Assembly (NCBI GenBank): GCA_016293925.1
Contig: JAEDCX010000029.1
Location: 1 to 26,997, forward strand
Direction: 5' to 3'
DNA: 26,997 nt
Source of the DNA: Lachnospiraceae bacterium
GTDB taxonomy: Bacteria; Bacillota; Clostridia; Lachnospirales; Lachnospiraceae
The notes beneath the pieces were generated by a model. It ran no database searches. It was given only the letters and a program-made list of their open reading frames with translations, and had not been told where the DNA came from. Each line of letters opens with the position of its first letter. The first letter of the stretch is position 1. This document shows positions 7,606 to 15,197 of this stretch, piece by piece. A program made the position numbers and the translations under genes.

Positions 7606-9897
7606 ATGAATATAGGACTGTTGTTAGGAAGTGTAGCGGACGAGTTCAGCAGTGCACTGTGTCGCGGTGCCGAGAGCGCTGCAAGAGAATTGGGAGAAAA
7701 TCTGATTGTGATACCGGGGAAATATCTGGATCAACACAGTGAGGATCCCATGGAGAGATTCGAATATCAGTATAACGTTCTCTTTTCCTATGGGAAGAGC
7801 CGATCTCTGGATGCACTGATGATCTGTGTACCAACGATTGCGCCTGATGTTTCGCCGGAGGCGATCCGAAACTTTCTGGAGGGATTTGGTGAGATTCCCA
7901 TTGTAACGGTTGCGTCGAAGGAGGGGTATCCGTCCGTAACCTTTGATAACCGGAGCGGACTGATTCAGGCAATGGACTATCTGATCCACACGATGGGCAA
8001 GAAAAAATTCGGCATGTTGAGCGGCCGGTTCGGCAATGCGGACGCCAAGGAACGGTATGATGTCGTGAAACTGTTTCTGGAAGCCAATCAGCTGGAGTTC
8101 GGTGAGGAACAGGTTGTGTTCACCGGAATGGATGATTGGAGTGAGGACGCCGCAGCAAAGCTTCTGGACCAGAATCCGGATATGGAGGTCGTGGTCTGTA
8201 CCAATGACGCTATGGCACTGGGGGCATATGAGGAGATCAAACGCAGGAGACTGCAGATTGGACAGGATATCTATGTCCTGGGGTTTGATGATATCGAGGG
8301 CGCTGCCAATGCAGACCCGCCGTTAGCAACGGTGCATGCCAATGCGATGGCAATGGGGCATCAGGCTTTCATGTCTGTATATCGGTATGTGGCATGGAAT
8401 AAGGAAACGAATCCCAGGATTCAGACATCTTTCGTGCCGAGAGAGTCCGTAGGATTTTATCACACGGATGAAGAGAATGATATCCTACAGTTTGTGGCGA
8501 ATCTGAATGCGGACAGTGATGTTGCCTATTCGGCGGGCAAGGTTGTGGATTACCTGATGAACGGCAGCGGGATGTCGGCGGATGTCCTGCGGGCAAGAGA
8601 AGCATTCATGGAGTTCTACAGTTTATATTTCCAGATGATTCTGGAAGATCACATTGATGAGCGTAAGGTTGTGGAACTGCTGCGCCGGTTCAAGGGTATC
8701 GTGCGTGCAGGACTGCTGGACATGATTGATTCGCTGAAATTCAAGGAGATCGTGGAACTGGCGATGTATCAGGTGCTGGATAAGCAGCATTCCAAAACAG
8801 ACGGACGTCTGATTGTCCAGCTCAATACACAGATGGATCACAAAATATATGAGTATGTACAGCAGAAGATTCAAAGGGAGCGGTATGAGCGTCGGAATCT
8901 GGAGTTTGACGTGACCAGGAATATGCGGAACATACTGATGATGAATGTGGATGCCGAAGCCAGCTATTCCACGCTGTTACGCGACATATACAGGATGGGT
9001 GTTACCAGAAGTTATCTGTATGTCTTTGACAGACCGATGCTTCATAATCCGGATGACGTATGGAAACTGCCGGAAGAGATGCTGCTGAAAGCATACACGC
9101 GGGGAGAATCTGCCTATTCCGTACCGAGAACGAAACAGCGGATTCCGTTCAATCATCTTTTCCGGAATCAATTCTTTGATGAAAGGGATGTTTCCTGTTA
9201 TATCGTGCTGGATCTGTTCATTGGCCCGAGACAGTATGGAATTCTGGTCTGCGATCTCCCGTGCAGATATTACTCGCTGGCGGATATGATGTCCTATCAG
9301 TTCAGTACGGCAGTCAGAATTATCCAGATGACGAATCGTGCAAGGGAACTGGGCCATCAGTTGGAAGAGAGCCAGGAGGCACTGGCGGAGCACAAGGTTT
9401 CGATGGAAGTGACCGGCCTAACCGATTCCCAGACGGGTCTGTTCAACCGGATCGGATTCCGGTTGCATGCGGAGGAGGTTCTGCGGCAGGCACAGGAACA
9501 AGAGAGATACATTGTGGTTGCCCATGCGGATATGGATTATCAGAATCGGATTAACAGCCAATTCGGGCACGAAGAAGGAGACGCTGCAATCCGGGGGGTC
9601 GTTGCGATTCTGCAGGAACTGAAGGGACAGCGGATGGTAGTCGGCAGACTCTCCGGGGATGGATTCGGTATTGCCTTTGACACGAATGATCCGGAAGATG
9701 CGGAGCGATTGCGGGAACAACTGGAGGCGGTAACAGAGCAATACAACCGGGAGAGCGGCAAGCAATACAATGTGCGCCTGTCAATGGGGGTCAGTGCATG
9801 TTGCTGCACGGGCGAACTCCGCCTGGAAGACCTGCTCCGACAGGCAGATGACGATCTTTATCTCCAAAAGAAGAAAAAGAAATCGTTTATCGGTTGA
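7606..9897 (+). CDS. Cytoplasmic LacI-type ligand sensor with a degenerate GGDEF domain
   Basis: This 763-aa protein is built like the gene at 1015-2913. An N-terminal LacI/PBP-type ligand domain (about 1-290: MNIGLLLGSVADEFSSALCRG, VVVCTNDAMALGAYEEI, VLGFDDIEG) is followed by a long helical and GAF-like middle and a C-terminal GGDEF-fold domain. There is no helix-turn-helix, signal peptide or membrane segment. In the GGDEF domain TDSQTGLFNR and FGHEEGD are recognisable, but the signature loop reads S-G-D-G-F (683-687) and the catalytic Glu is missing, so cyclase activity is unlikely. It may bind GTP or cyclic-di-GMP, or act through dimerisation with another cyclase. ATG 7606 is preferred to GTG 7546 because AAGGGG lies 6 nt before it. 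Its stop codon overlaps the -35 of the tRNA-Thr promoter. Confidence 0.83.
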   Translation: MNIGLLLGSVADEFSSALCRGAESAARELGENLIVIPGKYLDQHSEDPMERFEYQYNVLFSYGKSRSLDALMICVPTIAPDVSPEAIRNFLEGFGEIPIVTVASKEGYPSVTFDNRSGLIQAMDYLIHTMGKKKFGMLSGRFGNADAKERYDVVKLFLEANQLEFGEEQVVFTGMDDWSEDAAAKLLDQNPDMEVVVCTNDAMALGAYEEIKRRRLQIGQDIYVLGFDDIEGAANADPPLATVHANAMAMGHQAFMSVYRYVAWNKETNPRIQTSFVPRESVGFYHTDEENDILQFVANLNADSDVAYSAGKVVDYLMNGSGMSADVLRAREAFMEFYSLYFQMILEDHIDERKVVELLRRFKGIVRAGLLDMIDSLKFKEIVELAMYQVLDKQHSKTDGRLIVQLNTQMDHKIYEYVQQKIQRERYERRNLEFDVTRNMRNILMMNVDAEASYSTLLRDIYRMGVTRSYLYVFDRPMLHNPDDVWKLPEEMLLKAYTRGESAYSVPRTKQRIPFNHLFRNQFFDERDVSCYIVLDLFIGPRQYGILVCDLPCRYYSLADMMSYQFSTAVRIIQMTNRARELGHQLEESQEALAEHKVSMEVTGLTDSQTGLFNRIGFRLHAEEVLRQAQEQERYIVVAHADMDYQNRINSQFGHEEGDAAIRGVVAILQELKGQRMVVGRLSGDGFGIAFDTNDPEDAERLREQLEAVTEQYNRESGKQYNVRLSMGVSACCCTGELRLEDLLRQADDDLYLQKKKKKSFIG

Positions 9898-9923
9898 CAA
9901 ACAATTTCAATCTGTGATATTAT
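9894..9923 (+). promoter_or_regulatory. Promoter of tRNA-Thr, overlapping the preceding stop codon
   Basis: TTGACA (9894-9899) contains the TGA stop of the sensor gene and is followed after 18 nt by TATTAT (9918-9923). The tRNA begins about 37 nt downstream of the -10. Confidence 0.6.
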
Positions 9924-9959
9924 ACCATTCGGTGGTGCGATATGTGCCGCAGAGGATTG

Positions 9960-10032
9960 GCTGCTATAGCTCAGTTGGTAGAGCGTCGCATTGGTAATGC
10001 GGAGGTCACGGGTCCGACTCCCGTTAGTAGCT
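9960..10032 (+). tRNA. tRNA-Thr (anticodon GGT)
   Basis: A full cloverleaf is visible: acceptor GCTGCTA/TAGTAGC (one G-U), D arm GCTC/GAGC, anticodon stem TCGCA/TGCGG with loop TTGGTAA, and T stem ACGGG/CCCGT. The anticodon GGT reads ACC and ACT. The T loop is TCCGACT, with C instead of the near-universal T at position 55. No CCA is encoded. Confidence 0.95.
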
Positions 10033-10076
10033 TTTTGTTATATCCGGAATATGGGTGTAGATAGTACGGTCGAAGA

Positions 10077-10101
10077 GGGATGCGCGGAGCATTCCTTTTT
10101 T
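10077..10101 (+). terminator. Terminator after tRNA-Thr
   Basis: GGGATGC (10077-10083) pairs with GCATTCC (10089-10095) around a 5-nt loop, with one G-U pair, followed by six T residues. It lies 45 nt after the tRNA. Confidence 0.75.
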
Positions 10102-10183
10102 GTTGGAATCAGGGCGTCATCATCCTGTTTTCGTATAGACCGGGTCGGACAGTGTTGCTATAATAGAATGCATGGAATATGTT

Positions 10184-10213
10184 ATAATAGCATAATAGCA
10201 TAACAGCATAATA
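10184..10213 (+). repeat. Tandem 8-bp repeat upstream of pepD
   Basis: The octamer ATAATAGC occurs twice exactly, then as ATAACAGC, then partly as ATAATA before running into the AAGGAG ribosome binding site of pepD. The first copy overlaps a TATAAT (10183-10188), and another TATAAT lies at 10159-10164, so the repeat may form or shift promoter -10 elements. Confidence 0.7.
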
Positions 10214-10226
10214 AGGAGCGACAGAT

Positions 10227-11675
10227 ATGGAAGTATTACAAGATATGGAACCGAAAAGAGTATTTCACTATTTTGAACAGATCTGCTCCATGCCACACGG
10301 ATCCGGGAATACCCGGAGGATCAGCGACTGGCTGGTGCAGTTTGCCACAGAGCATAAGCTTGCATACCAACAGGACACATTGGGTAATGTGATTATCCGG
10401 AAACCGGCAACGGCAGGATACGAGGATCACGATGCGGTCATGCTTCAGGGACATATGGACATGGTTGCGGTGAAGGAGGCAGACTGCCTGAAGAATCTGG
10501 AGACAGAGGGTCTGGATCTGGAGATTACCGGGGATGATCTGCATGCCGTCGGCACCAGTCTTGGTGGAGATGACGGTATTGCGATTGCATATGCATTGGC
10601 AATTCTGGAGGCAGATGACATTCCACATCCGGAACTGGAGGTTGTGATTACCGTGGATGAGGAAGTGGGCATGGATGGCGCAACCGGAATTGATCTGACA
10701 GGGTGTAGGGCAAGAAAACTTCTCAATCTGGATTCAGAGGAGGAAGGGATTCTGACCGTGAGCTGTGCAGGTGGCGTACGAATCAAGAGTATGTTCCCGC
10801 TGGAGAGAACCGAAACGGAAGGAGAGATGCTTCAGATTCGCGTCAGCGGCCTGAAGGGCGGACATTCCGGACAGGAGATCAACAAGGGAAGAGCCAATGC
10901 CAATATATTATTGGGACAGATTCTGAAGGAACTGGCAGGAAGAGTCCCGTACCGGATACTTGCGGTGAGTGGCGGAACCAGAGACAATGTGATCCCGTCA
11001 GAGGCAGCCGCACAGATTGTGGTACAGGACGAGACCGTGGCGGCAGGGATGGAAACGATGCTACGGGAACAGCAGAGTGCCATTGCAAAACGATATCGTG
11101 ACTCGGAGAATCCGGTGGTGCTGGAACTGCTCCGGCAGGGGAGAGGAACCTATTCTGCATGGACATCGGAGTGCGCAGAGAAAATGATACAATATCTGAC
11201 AACACAGCCCAATGGTGTTCGCTCCATGAGTAAGCAGATAGAAGGACTGGTGCAGACCAGCCTGAATCTGGGGGTGATCGCCACGGAGGATACTTTTTTT
11301 ACAGGCGATCAGGGATTGCGCAGCAGTGTGCAGTCGGAACTGGATGCACTTGCGGAGCAGGTGGAGCGGATCACAGGCGTTCTGGGAGGCAAAACCGCCA
11401 GAAGGGGAGCGTATCCGCCATGGGAATACAGGGAAGATTCCGAACTGCGGGATGTGATGATTGCATCCTATCAGGAACTGTTCGGACAAAAACCGATTGT
11501 AGAGGCAATCCATGCCGGGCTGGAGTGCGGAATTCTGGCAGCGAAATTACCGGGGCTGGACTGTGTGTCCATCGGCCCCATGATGCATGATATTCACAGT
11601 ACGTCGGAAGGCTTGTCCATTACATCCACACAACGCTGTTTCCGGTATGTGCTGGATATTTTGGGACGATTATAG
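10227..11675 (+). CDS. pepD: Aminoacyl-histidine dipeptidase (Xaa-His dipeptidase, M20C)
   Basis: This 482-aa protein is a close fit to the PepD family of zinc-dependent cytosolic dipeptidases, which cleave Xaa-His (carnosine-like) and other dipeptides. Visible metal and active-site motifs are MLQGHMDMV (about residue 70), GTSLGGDDGIAIAYALAILE (about 110), DEEVGMDGA with the general-base Glu (about 143) and LLNLDSEEEG (about 167). The lid/dimerisation domain includes LKGGHSGQEINKGRANA, and a C-terminal motif IHAGLECGIL is followed by IGPMMHDIHSTSE, which carries the last metal-binding His. Length matches the family. ATG 10227 has AAGGAG 8 nt upstream. A small membrane protein gene starts 10 nt after its stop, so the two are probably cotranscribed. 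Confidence 0.93.
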   Translation: MEVLQDMEPKRVFHYFEQICSMPHGSGNTRRISDWLVQFATEHKLAYQQDTLGNVIIRKPATAGYEDHDAVMLQGHMDMVAVKEADCLKNLETEGLDLEITGDDLHAVGTSLGGDDGIAIAYALAILEADDIPHPELEVVITVDEEVGMDGATGIDLTGCRARKLLNLDSEEEGILTVSCAGGVRIKSMFPLERTETEGEMLQIRVSGLKGGHSGQEINKGRANANILLGQILKELAGRVPYRILAVSGGTRDNVIPSEAAAQIVVQDETVAAGMETMLREQQSAIAKRYRDSENPVVLELLRQGRGTYSAWTSECAEKMIQYLTTQPNGVRSMSKQIEGLVQTSLNLGVIATEDTFFTGDQGLRSSVQSELDALAEQVERITGVLGGKTARRGAYPPWEYREDSELRDVMIASYQELFGQKPIVEAIHAGLECGILAAKLPGLDCVSIGPMMHDIHSTSEGLSITSTQRCFRYVLDILGRL

Positions 11676-11684
11676 GAAGAGAGT

Positions 11685-11957
11685 ATGAATCAGACAAGAC
11701 AGCAGAGAATCTATCGGCAGATGTCCCGGGATGCGGCCGCGAACAGCATCCGTATTGCCAGAGAGCGGCAGCAGAGTCAGCCTGCCCGGGGACGTTATCC
11801 GGAACTGGAAGCAGCAAGAGAACAGCGGCAGCAGGAGACGAGGCGCAGCATGGATGCACGCAAACAGAAGCGGCGCTCCGGCAAGGCATTTATCGCCGGG
11901 ATTCTGGTGATTATTGTCATGTGCGCGGTTTTGCTGTTTGTGACGTATCGAGTGTGA
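11685..11957 (+). CDS. Small basic, single-pass membrane protein of unknown function
   Basis: This 90-aa protein is not recognised. Residues 1-66 are very rich in Arg, Gln and charged residues (for example RQQRIYRQMSRDAA and ARKQKRRSGK), and residues 67-87 form one hydrophobic segment, AFIAGILVIIVMCAVLLFVTY, ending with RV. By the positive-inside rule the long N-terminal tail should face the cytoplasm, as in a tail-anchored protein. An AGGAAGAG-type ribosome binding site precedes ATG 11685, and the gene begins 10 nt after the pepD stop. Coding is supported by the placement, the ribosome binding site and the clean topology. Function is unknown. Confidence 0.65.
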   Translation: MNQTRQQRIYRQMSRDAAANSIRIARERQQSQPARGRYPELEAAREQRQQETRRSMDARKQKRRSGKAFIAGILVIIVMCAVLLFVTYRV

Positions 11958-12012
11958 GAACAACACCGGTTTGGGAGAAAGAAGAAAAAAAGAAGATCCA
12001 TGAAAAATGTAC

Positions 12013-12041
12013 TTGCATTTCCCCGGGTGTTCGTATATAAT
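12013..12041 (+). promoter_or_regulatory. Promoter of tRNA-Pro
   Basis: TTGCAT (12013-12018) and a perfect TATAAT (12036-12041) are separated by 17 nt, placing the start point a few nt before the tRNA 5' end at 12053. Confidence 0.7.
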
Positions 12042-12052
12042 CGTAGAAGTGA

Positions 12053-12127
12053 CGGGGTGTGGCTCAGTTTGGCTAGAGCGCTATCTTAGGGAGGTAGAGG
12101 CCGCGTGTTCGAATCACGTCACTCCGA
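12053..12127 (+). tRNA. tRNA-Pro (anticodon AGG)
   Basis: Cloverleaf: acceptor CGGGGTG/CACTCCG (one G-U), D arm GCTC/GAGC, anticodon stem CTATC/GGTAG with loop TTAGGGA (12086-12092), T stem GCGTG/CACGT with loop TTCGAAT, discriminator A. The C1-G72 pair, A73 and G37 are typical of bacterial proline tRNAs. The anticodon at 12088-12090 is AGG, so the wobble base is A, which is unusual in bacteria and would need conversion to inosine to read more than CCT. No CCA is encoded. Confidence 0.92.
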
Positions 12128-12137
12128 CTGACAGAAT

Positions 12138-12176
12138 CCCGGAAAATCTTGCTATGCAGGGTTTTCCGGGATTTTT
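12138..12176 (+). terminator. Terminator after tRNA-Pro
   Basis: CCCGGAAAA (12138-12146) pairs with TTTTCCGGG (12162-12170), with further partial pairing inside, followed by ATTTTT. It begins 11 nt after the tRNA. Confidence 0.85.
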
Positions 12177-12216
12177 CGTGTGGAAAGGGAGTTACGTTGA
12201 TCATACAAAGCATATC

Positions 12217-12245
12217 TTTTCACGAGAGGAGAAATGGTATATAAT
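12217..12245 (+). promoter_or_regulatory. Candidate promoter of the hybrid kinase gene
   Basis: TTTTCA (12217-12222, 4/6) and a perfect TATAAT (12240-12245) are 17 nt apart, 82 nt upstream of the kinase start. The remainder of the 11958-12327 gap holds only the tRNA-Pro unit. Confidence 0.45.
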
Positions 12246-12327
12246 GAATACAATCCGATGATGCGGCGGATATGTATACAAGGAGTAAGGCATTTGGCAT
12301 GATACACAGATACAGGGGGAGATACAG

Positions 12328-14886
12328 ATGAATCCGATACTAAGTTATGTGCTGGTGGGAATGTCAGTTTTGGAACTGACGCTGGGCGTTCATGTGATCG
12401 TAAGAGACAATCGGAAAGAATTATATAATTGGCTCTTTTTGTTTCTGTGTTGTGCAGCTGCCATGTGGGGGATCTGCTTCACATGCATGGGGAATCTGCA
12501 GGGAATTACCATTGCGGCCAGATTTGCGTGGCGGAATGGAATTATTGCAAGTATTCTGCTCAGCAATGCGGCATGCGTTGTTATCGTAAGTCACCTGATA
12601 GAAATGTCCCGGTTATTCAGAAGAGTTATCTATACGGTACTGGCTGTATGCAGCCTGGTAGCGATTCCGGCGGCGATGAATCCGGATACGGTGGAGTTCG
12701 TGGAAACTGCATACGGCTGGAGTTATGTACATCATTATACTGAGAGCCGTATCATTTATCTTTTCTATGAGGTTATGATCTGCATCCTTCTGTGCGTGAT
12801 GTGTCTCTATGGATTTCGCAGAGGCAAGGCGAGACGATCCAGATTTTTTGCGGTGATCACGTTCGCCGGTCTGGTGGTTATGATGATCGGCGGCGTGTTT
12901 GATACCTGGCTTCAGTTTCGGGGAGATCCGGTGATGCCGGGAAGCGTCATTGCGGTTTTCCTGGTTGTGCTGATTATTTACTATTGCACCGTCCGGTATG
13001 CCGTGCAACGGATTACGAAACAGAATGCGGAGCATCATTTATATTCGATTATAGAAGAGCAGGTATTTATTCTGGATGAGAAAGGGAAAATCATCCAGGC
13101 AAACCGGTCGGCATGTTCTTACCTGAATGTCCCGGAGAAATGGCTGGTGAATCACCCGTTGGAAGAGTATTACGCATTTCAGACGGAATCGTTACAGACC
13201 GGCAGCGTGAAAGGCAGCTATTGCATGGATGCCGTGTGTAAGATAAACGGGGCAACCTGTGAACTGCGGGTGTCCCATATCCTGGATCCGTTTCATGAAA
13301 CGCTGGGGGATGTTGTTGCGGTCATGGACAGATCAGAGCAGGATCGACTGCAGAGACAACTTCGGAAATGTGAACAGATCGCTGCCCGGAATAGCGATGC
13401 CAACAGCAGATTTATCGCCAATATGAGCCATGAAATGAGAACCCCGATGAATGTGATTCTGGGTATGAGCGAGATGGTGATGAAAGAGGATCTGACGGAT
13501 TCTGCAAGAGAAGCGGTGGAGAATATCCATTCTGCGGGGGAAGATCTGCTGGATACGCTGAACAAGGTGCTGGATCTGTCCAAGATGGAAGCGGGCAGAT
13601 ATGAGCTTGTGTCCAAACCCTATTCCCTGTCCGAACTGGTGCGCAGAGCAGTCCGGATGGTTGAGGGGCAGCTGGCGGACCGGGATGTCCTCTTTTTTGC
13701 GGAGGTGAATCCGGCAATTCCGGATGAATTGGTGGGCGACGAGAAGAGCATCCAGCAGATCATGATCAATCTGCTGAATAATGCAATACAATTCACGGAA
13801 CACGGATATGTGAAACTATATGTGGACGGTGATTTCCGGAGGGATGACCATGAGGGAATGCTGATGTTCGAGATCAGTGATACAGGAACCGGGATTCGTG
13901 TGGAAGAGATGGAGCGGATGTTTGAAGAATTCACACAGGTGGATGTGAAAACGCAGACTTCCCATCACAGAACAGGACTTGGGCTGACGATCAGCAGACA
14001 TCTGGCGCGGTTGATGAAAGGGGATATTACCGCTTCCAGCGTGTACGGAGAAGGAAGTGTTTTCTGCGTCCATGTTCGTCAGGGAGTGAGAGATCCTAGG
14101 GGATTGGCGGATGCTTTGTCCGAGTGCAGAGGCAGAATTCTGATGGCGGGATTCTCAGACGAATTCAACCGGTTTGCACAGTTGATTCTGAATGATTATA
14201 AGATTGATAATGAGATTTGTGTGACGCCGGATGAGAAGGATCCGGAACGATTCCGGTATGTGGCTGTCCCGGAAGAATATTTCATAGCGCATGAGACCCT
14301 TCTGAGGCAAAACGTCAAGGATCGATTGGTGGTTGTCAGGAGAACGGAACTGGGCAGGAGCAGGAATGAAGCCAGGGGAACGAAGAGCGTCAGTATGCCG
14401 TTGTTCGGACTTCAGATGGCTTATCTTCTGTGTCACGGCGAGACGATGCAGGACAATCGGGAGGCGTGCCGGGCGTCCGCAGAGGCGGTTGCTCCGAGGG
14501 ATTATTCCGGCAAGCGGATTCTCGTTGTGGATGACAGCATCATGAATCTCAGAGTAACCTGTGCCATGCTGAAGCACTGCCAGGCAGTAGTGGACACTGC
14601 GATCAGCGGAGAGGATGCACTTGCAATGACCGCTGAGAGAAAATACGATTTGATTTTCATGGATCACCTGATGCCGGTGATGGATGGCGTGGAAACGGTG
14701 GCAAGGATGCGGGGACAGAACCGGATACAGGATACGCCGGTGATTGCGCTGACAGCCAATGTGCTGGCGGGAACGAGGCAGTTTTTCATGGAAAACGGTT
14801 TTGATGATTATGCAATGAAGCCGTTGACGAATGCGAAACTGAACGATCTGCTGGATCGGTATCTGGGCGACGGGGACAATCAATAA
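12328..14886 (+). CDS. Membrane hybrid histidine kinase (7TM sensor, PAS, kinase, receiver)
   Basis: The 852-aa protein begins with seven to eight hydrophobic segments over about residues 1-230, resembling the 7TM histidine-kinase N-terminal region. A PAS domain follows (about 235-340), then the HisKA box FIANMSHEMRTPMN with the phosphoacceptor His368. The ATPase domain shows the N box INLLNNAIQFTEHG, the G1 box ISDTGTGI and the G2 box GLGLTISRHLA. A region of about 140 residues after it (RILMAGFSDEFNRF onward) looks like a worn receiver without a clear phosphorylation Asp. A true receiver follows, RILVVDDSIMNLRV with Asp779 in FMDHLMPVMDG and the switch Lys in MKPL. No HPt domain or output regulator is adjacent, so the phosphorelay partner is elsewhere. 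The ribosome binding site GGGGGAG is well spaced before ATG 12328. The signal is unknown. Confidence 0.88.
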   Translation: MNPILSYVLVGMSVLELTLGVHVIVRDNRKELYNWLFLFLCCAAAMWGICFTCMGNLQGITIAARFAWRNGIIASILLSNAACVVIVSHLIEMSRLFRRVIYTVLAVCSLVAIPAAMNPDTVEFVETAYGWSYVHHYTESRIIYLFYEVMICILLCVMCLYGFRRGKARRSRFFAVITFAGLVVMMIGGVFDTWLQFRGDPVMPGSVIAVFLVVLIIYYCTVRYAVQRITKQNAEHHLYSIIEEQVFILDEKGKIIQANRSACSYLNVPEKWLVNHPLEEYYAFQTESLQTGSVKGSYCMDAVCKINGATCELRVSHILDPFHETLGDVVAVMDRSEQDRLQRQLRKCEQIAARNSDANSRFIANMSHEMRTPMNVILGMSEMVMKEDLTDSAREAVENIHSAGEDLLDTLNKVLDLSKMEAGRYELVSKPYSLSELVRRAVRMVEGQLADRDVLFFAEVNPAIPDELVGDEKSIQQIMINLLNNAIQFTEHGYVKLYVDGDFRRDDHEGMLMFEISDTGTGIRVEEMERMFEEFTQVDVKTQTSHHRTGLGLTISRHLARLMKGDITASSVYGEGSVFCVHVRQGVRDPRGLADALSECRGRILMAGFSDEFNRFAQLILNDYKIDNEICVTPDEKDPERFRYVAVPEEYFIAHETLLRQNVKDRLVVVRRTELGRSRNEARGTKSVSMPLFGLQMAYLLCHGETMQDNREACRASAEAVAPRDYSGKRILVVDDSIMNLRVTCAMLKHCQAVVDTAISGEDALAMTAERKYDLIFMDHLMPVMDGVETVARMRGQNRIQDTPVIALTANVLAGTRQFFMENGFDDYAMKPLTNAKLNDLLDRYLGDGDNQ

Positions 14887-14902
14887 CAGAAAGGCTTGAA
14901 GG

Positions 14903-14930
14903 GAAGGCTCATTTGTGAGCCTTCTTTTTT
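14903..14930 (+). terminator. Terminator after the hybrid kinase gene
   Basis: GAAGGCTCA (14903-14911) pairs perfectly with TGAGCCTTC (14916-14924) around TTTG, followed by six T residues. From here to the hflX promoter at 15101 nothing further was recognised. Confidence 0.9.
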
Positions 14931-15100
14931 GCGTGGTTATTTCAGAATGAAACTATTTTGACAGGATATGAATCTGGTTATTCCGAAACGCGCCAAGAGG
15001 AAGAAGGGATGGCACCCGCCTTTGAGATGAGTGATAAGTTGTAGAAGTTTTTCAAACGAAACATTTTCCAAGAATCATCTACCTCCGTGTTCCGGTTATG

Positions 15101-15109
15101 TGTTATAAT
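15101..15109 (+). promoter_or_regulatory. Extended -10 promoter of the hflX operon
   Basis: TGTTATAAT carries the TGn extension directly before a perfect TATAAT (15104-15109), which can substitute for the poor -35 region. It lies 89 nt upstream of the chosen hflX start. Confidence 0.45.
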
Positions 15110-15197
15110 CAGAGCACGGAGGTTTGTTGTGGTGCGTCCTGCCGGTCAGAATGGCGGGCGGACGGAAGCAGACCGGTATGGAGAAAAGGGACAGTAT

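Noticed and set aside
10184..10213. Short regularly spaced repeats as a possible CRISPR remnant
   Set aside because: The units are only 8 bp and directly tandem with no spacers; it is a simple tandem repeat.
14155..14883. 242-codon open frame on the minus strand
   Set aside because: Antisense to the receiver end of the hybrid kinase; composition is that of a shadow frame.
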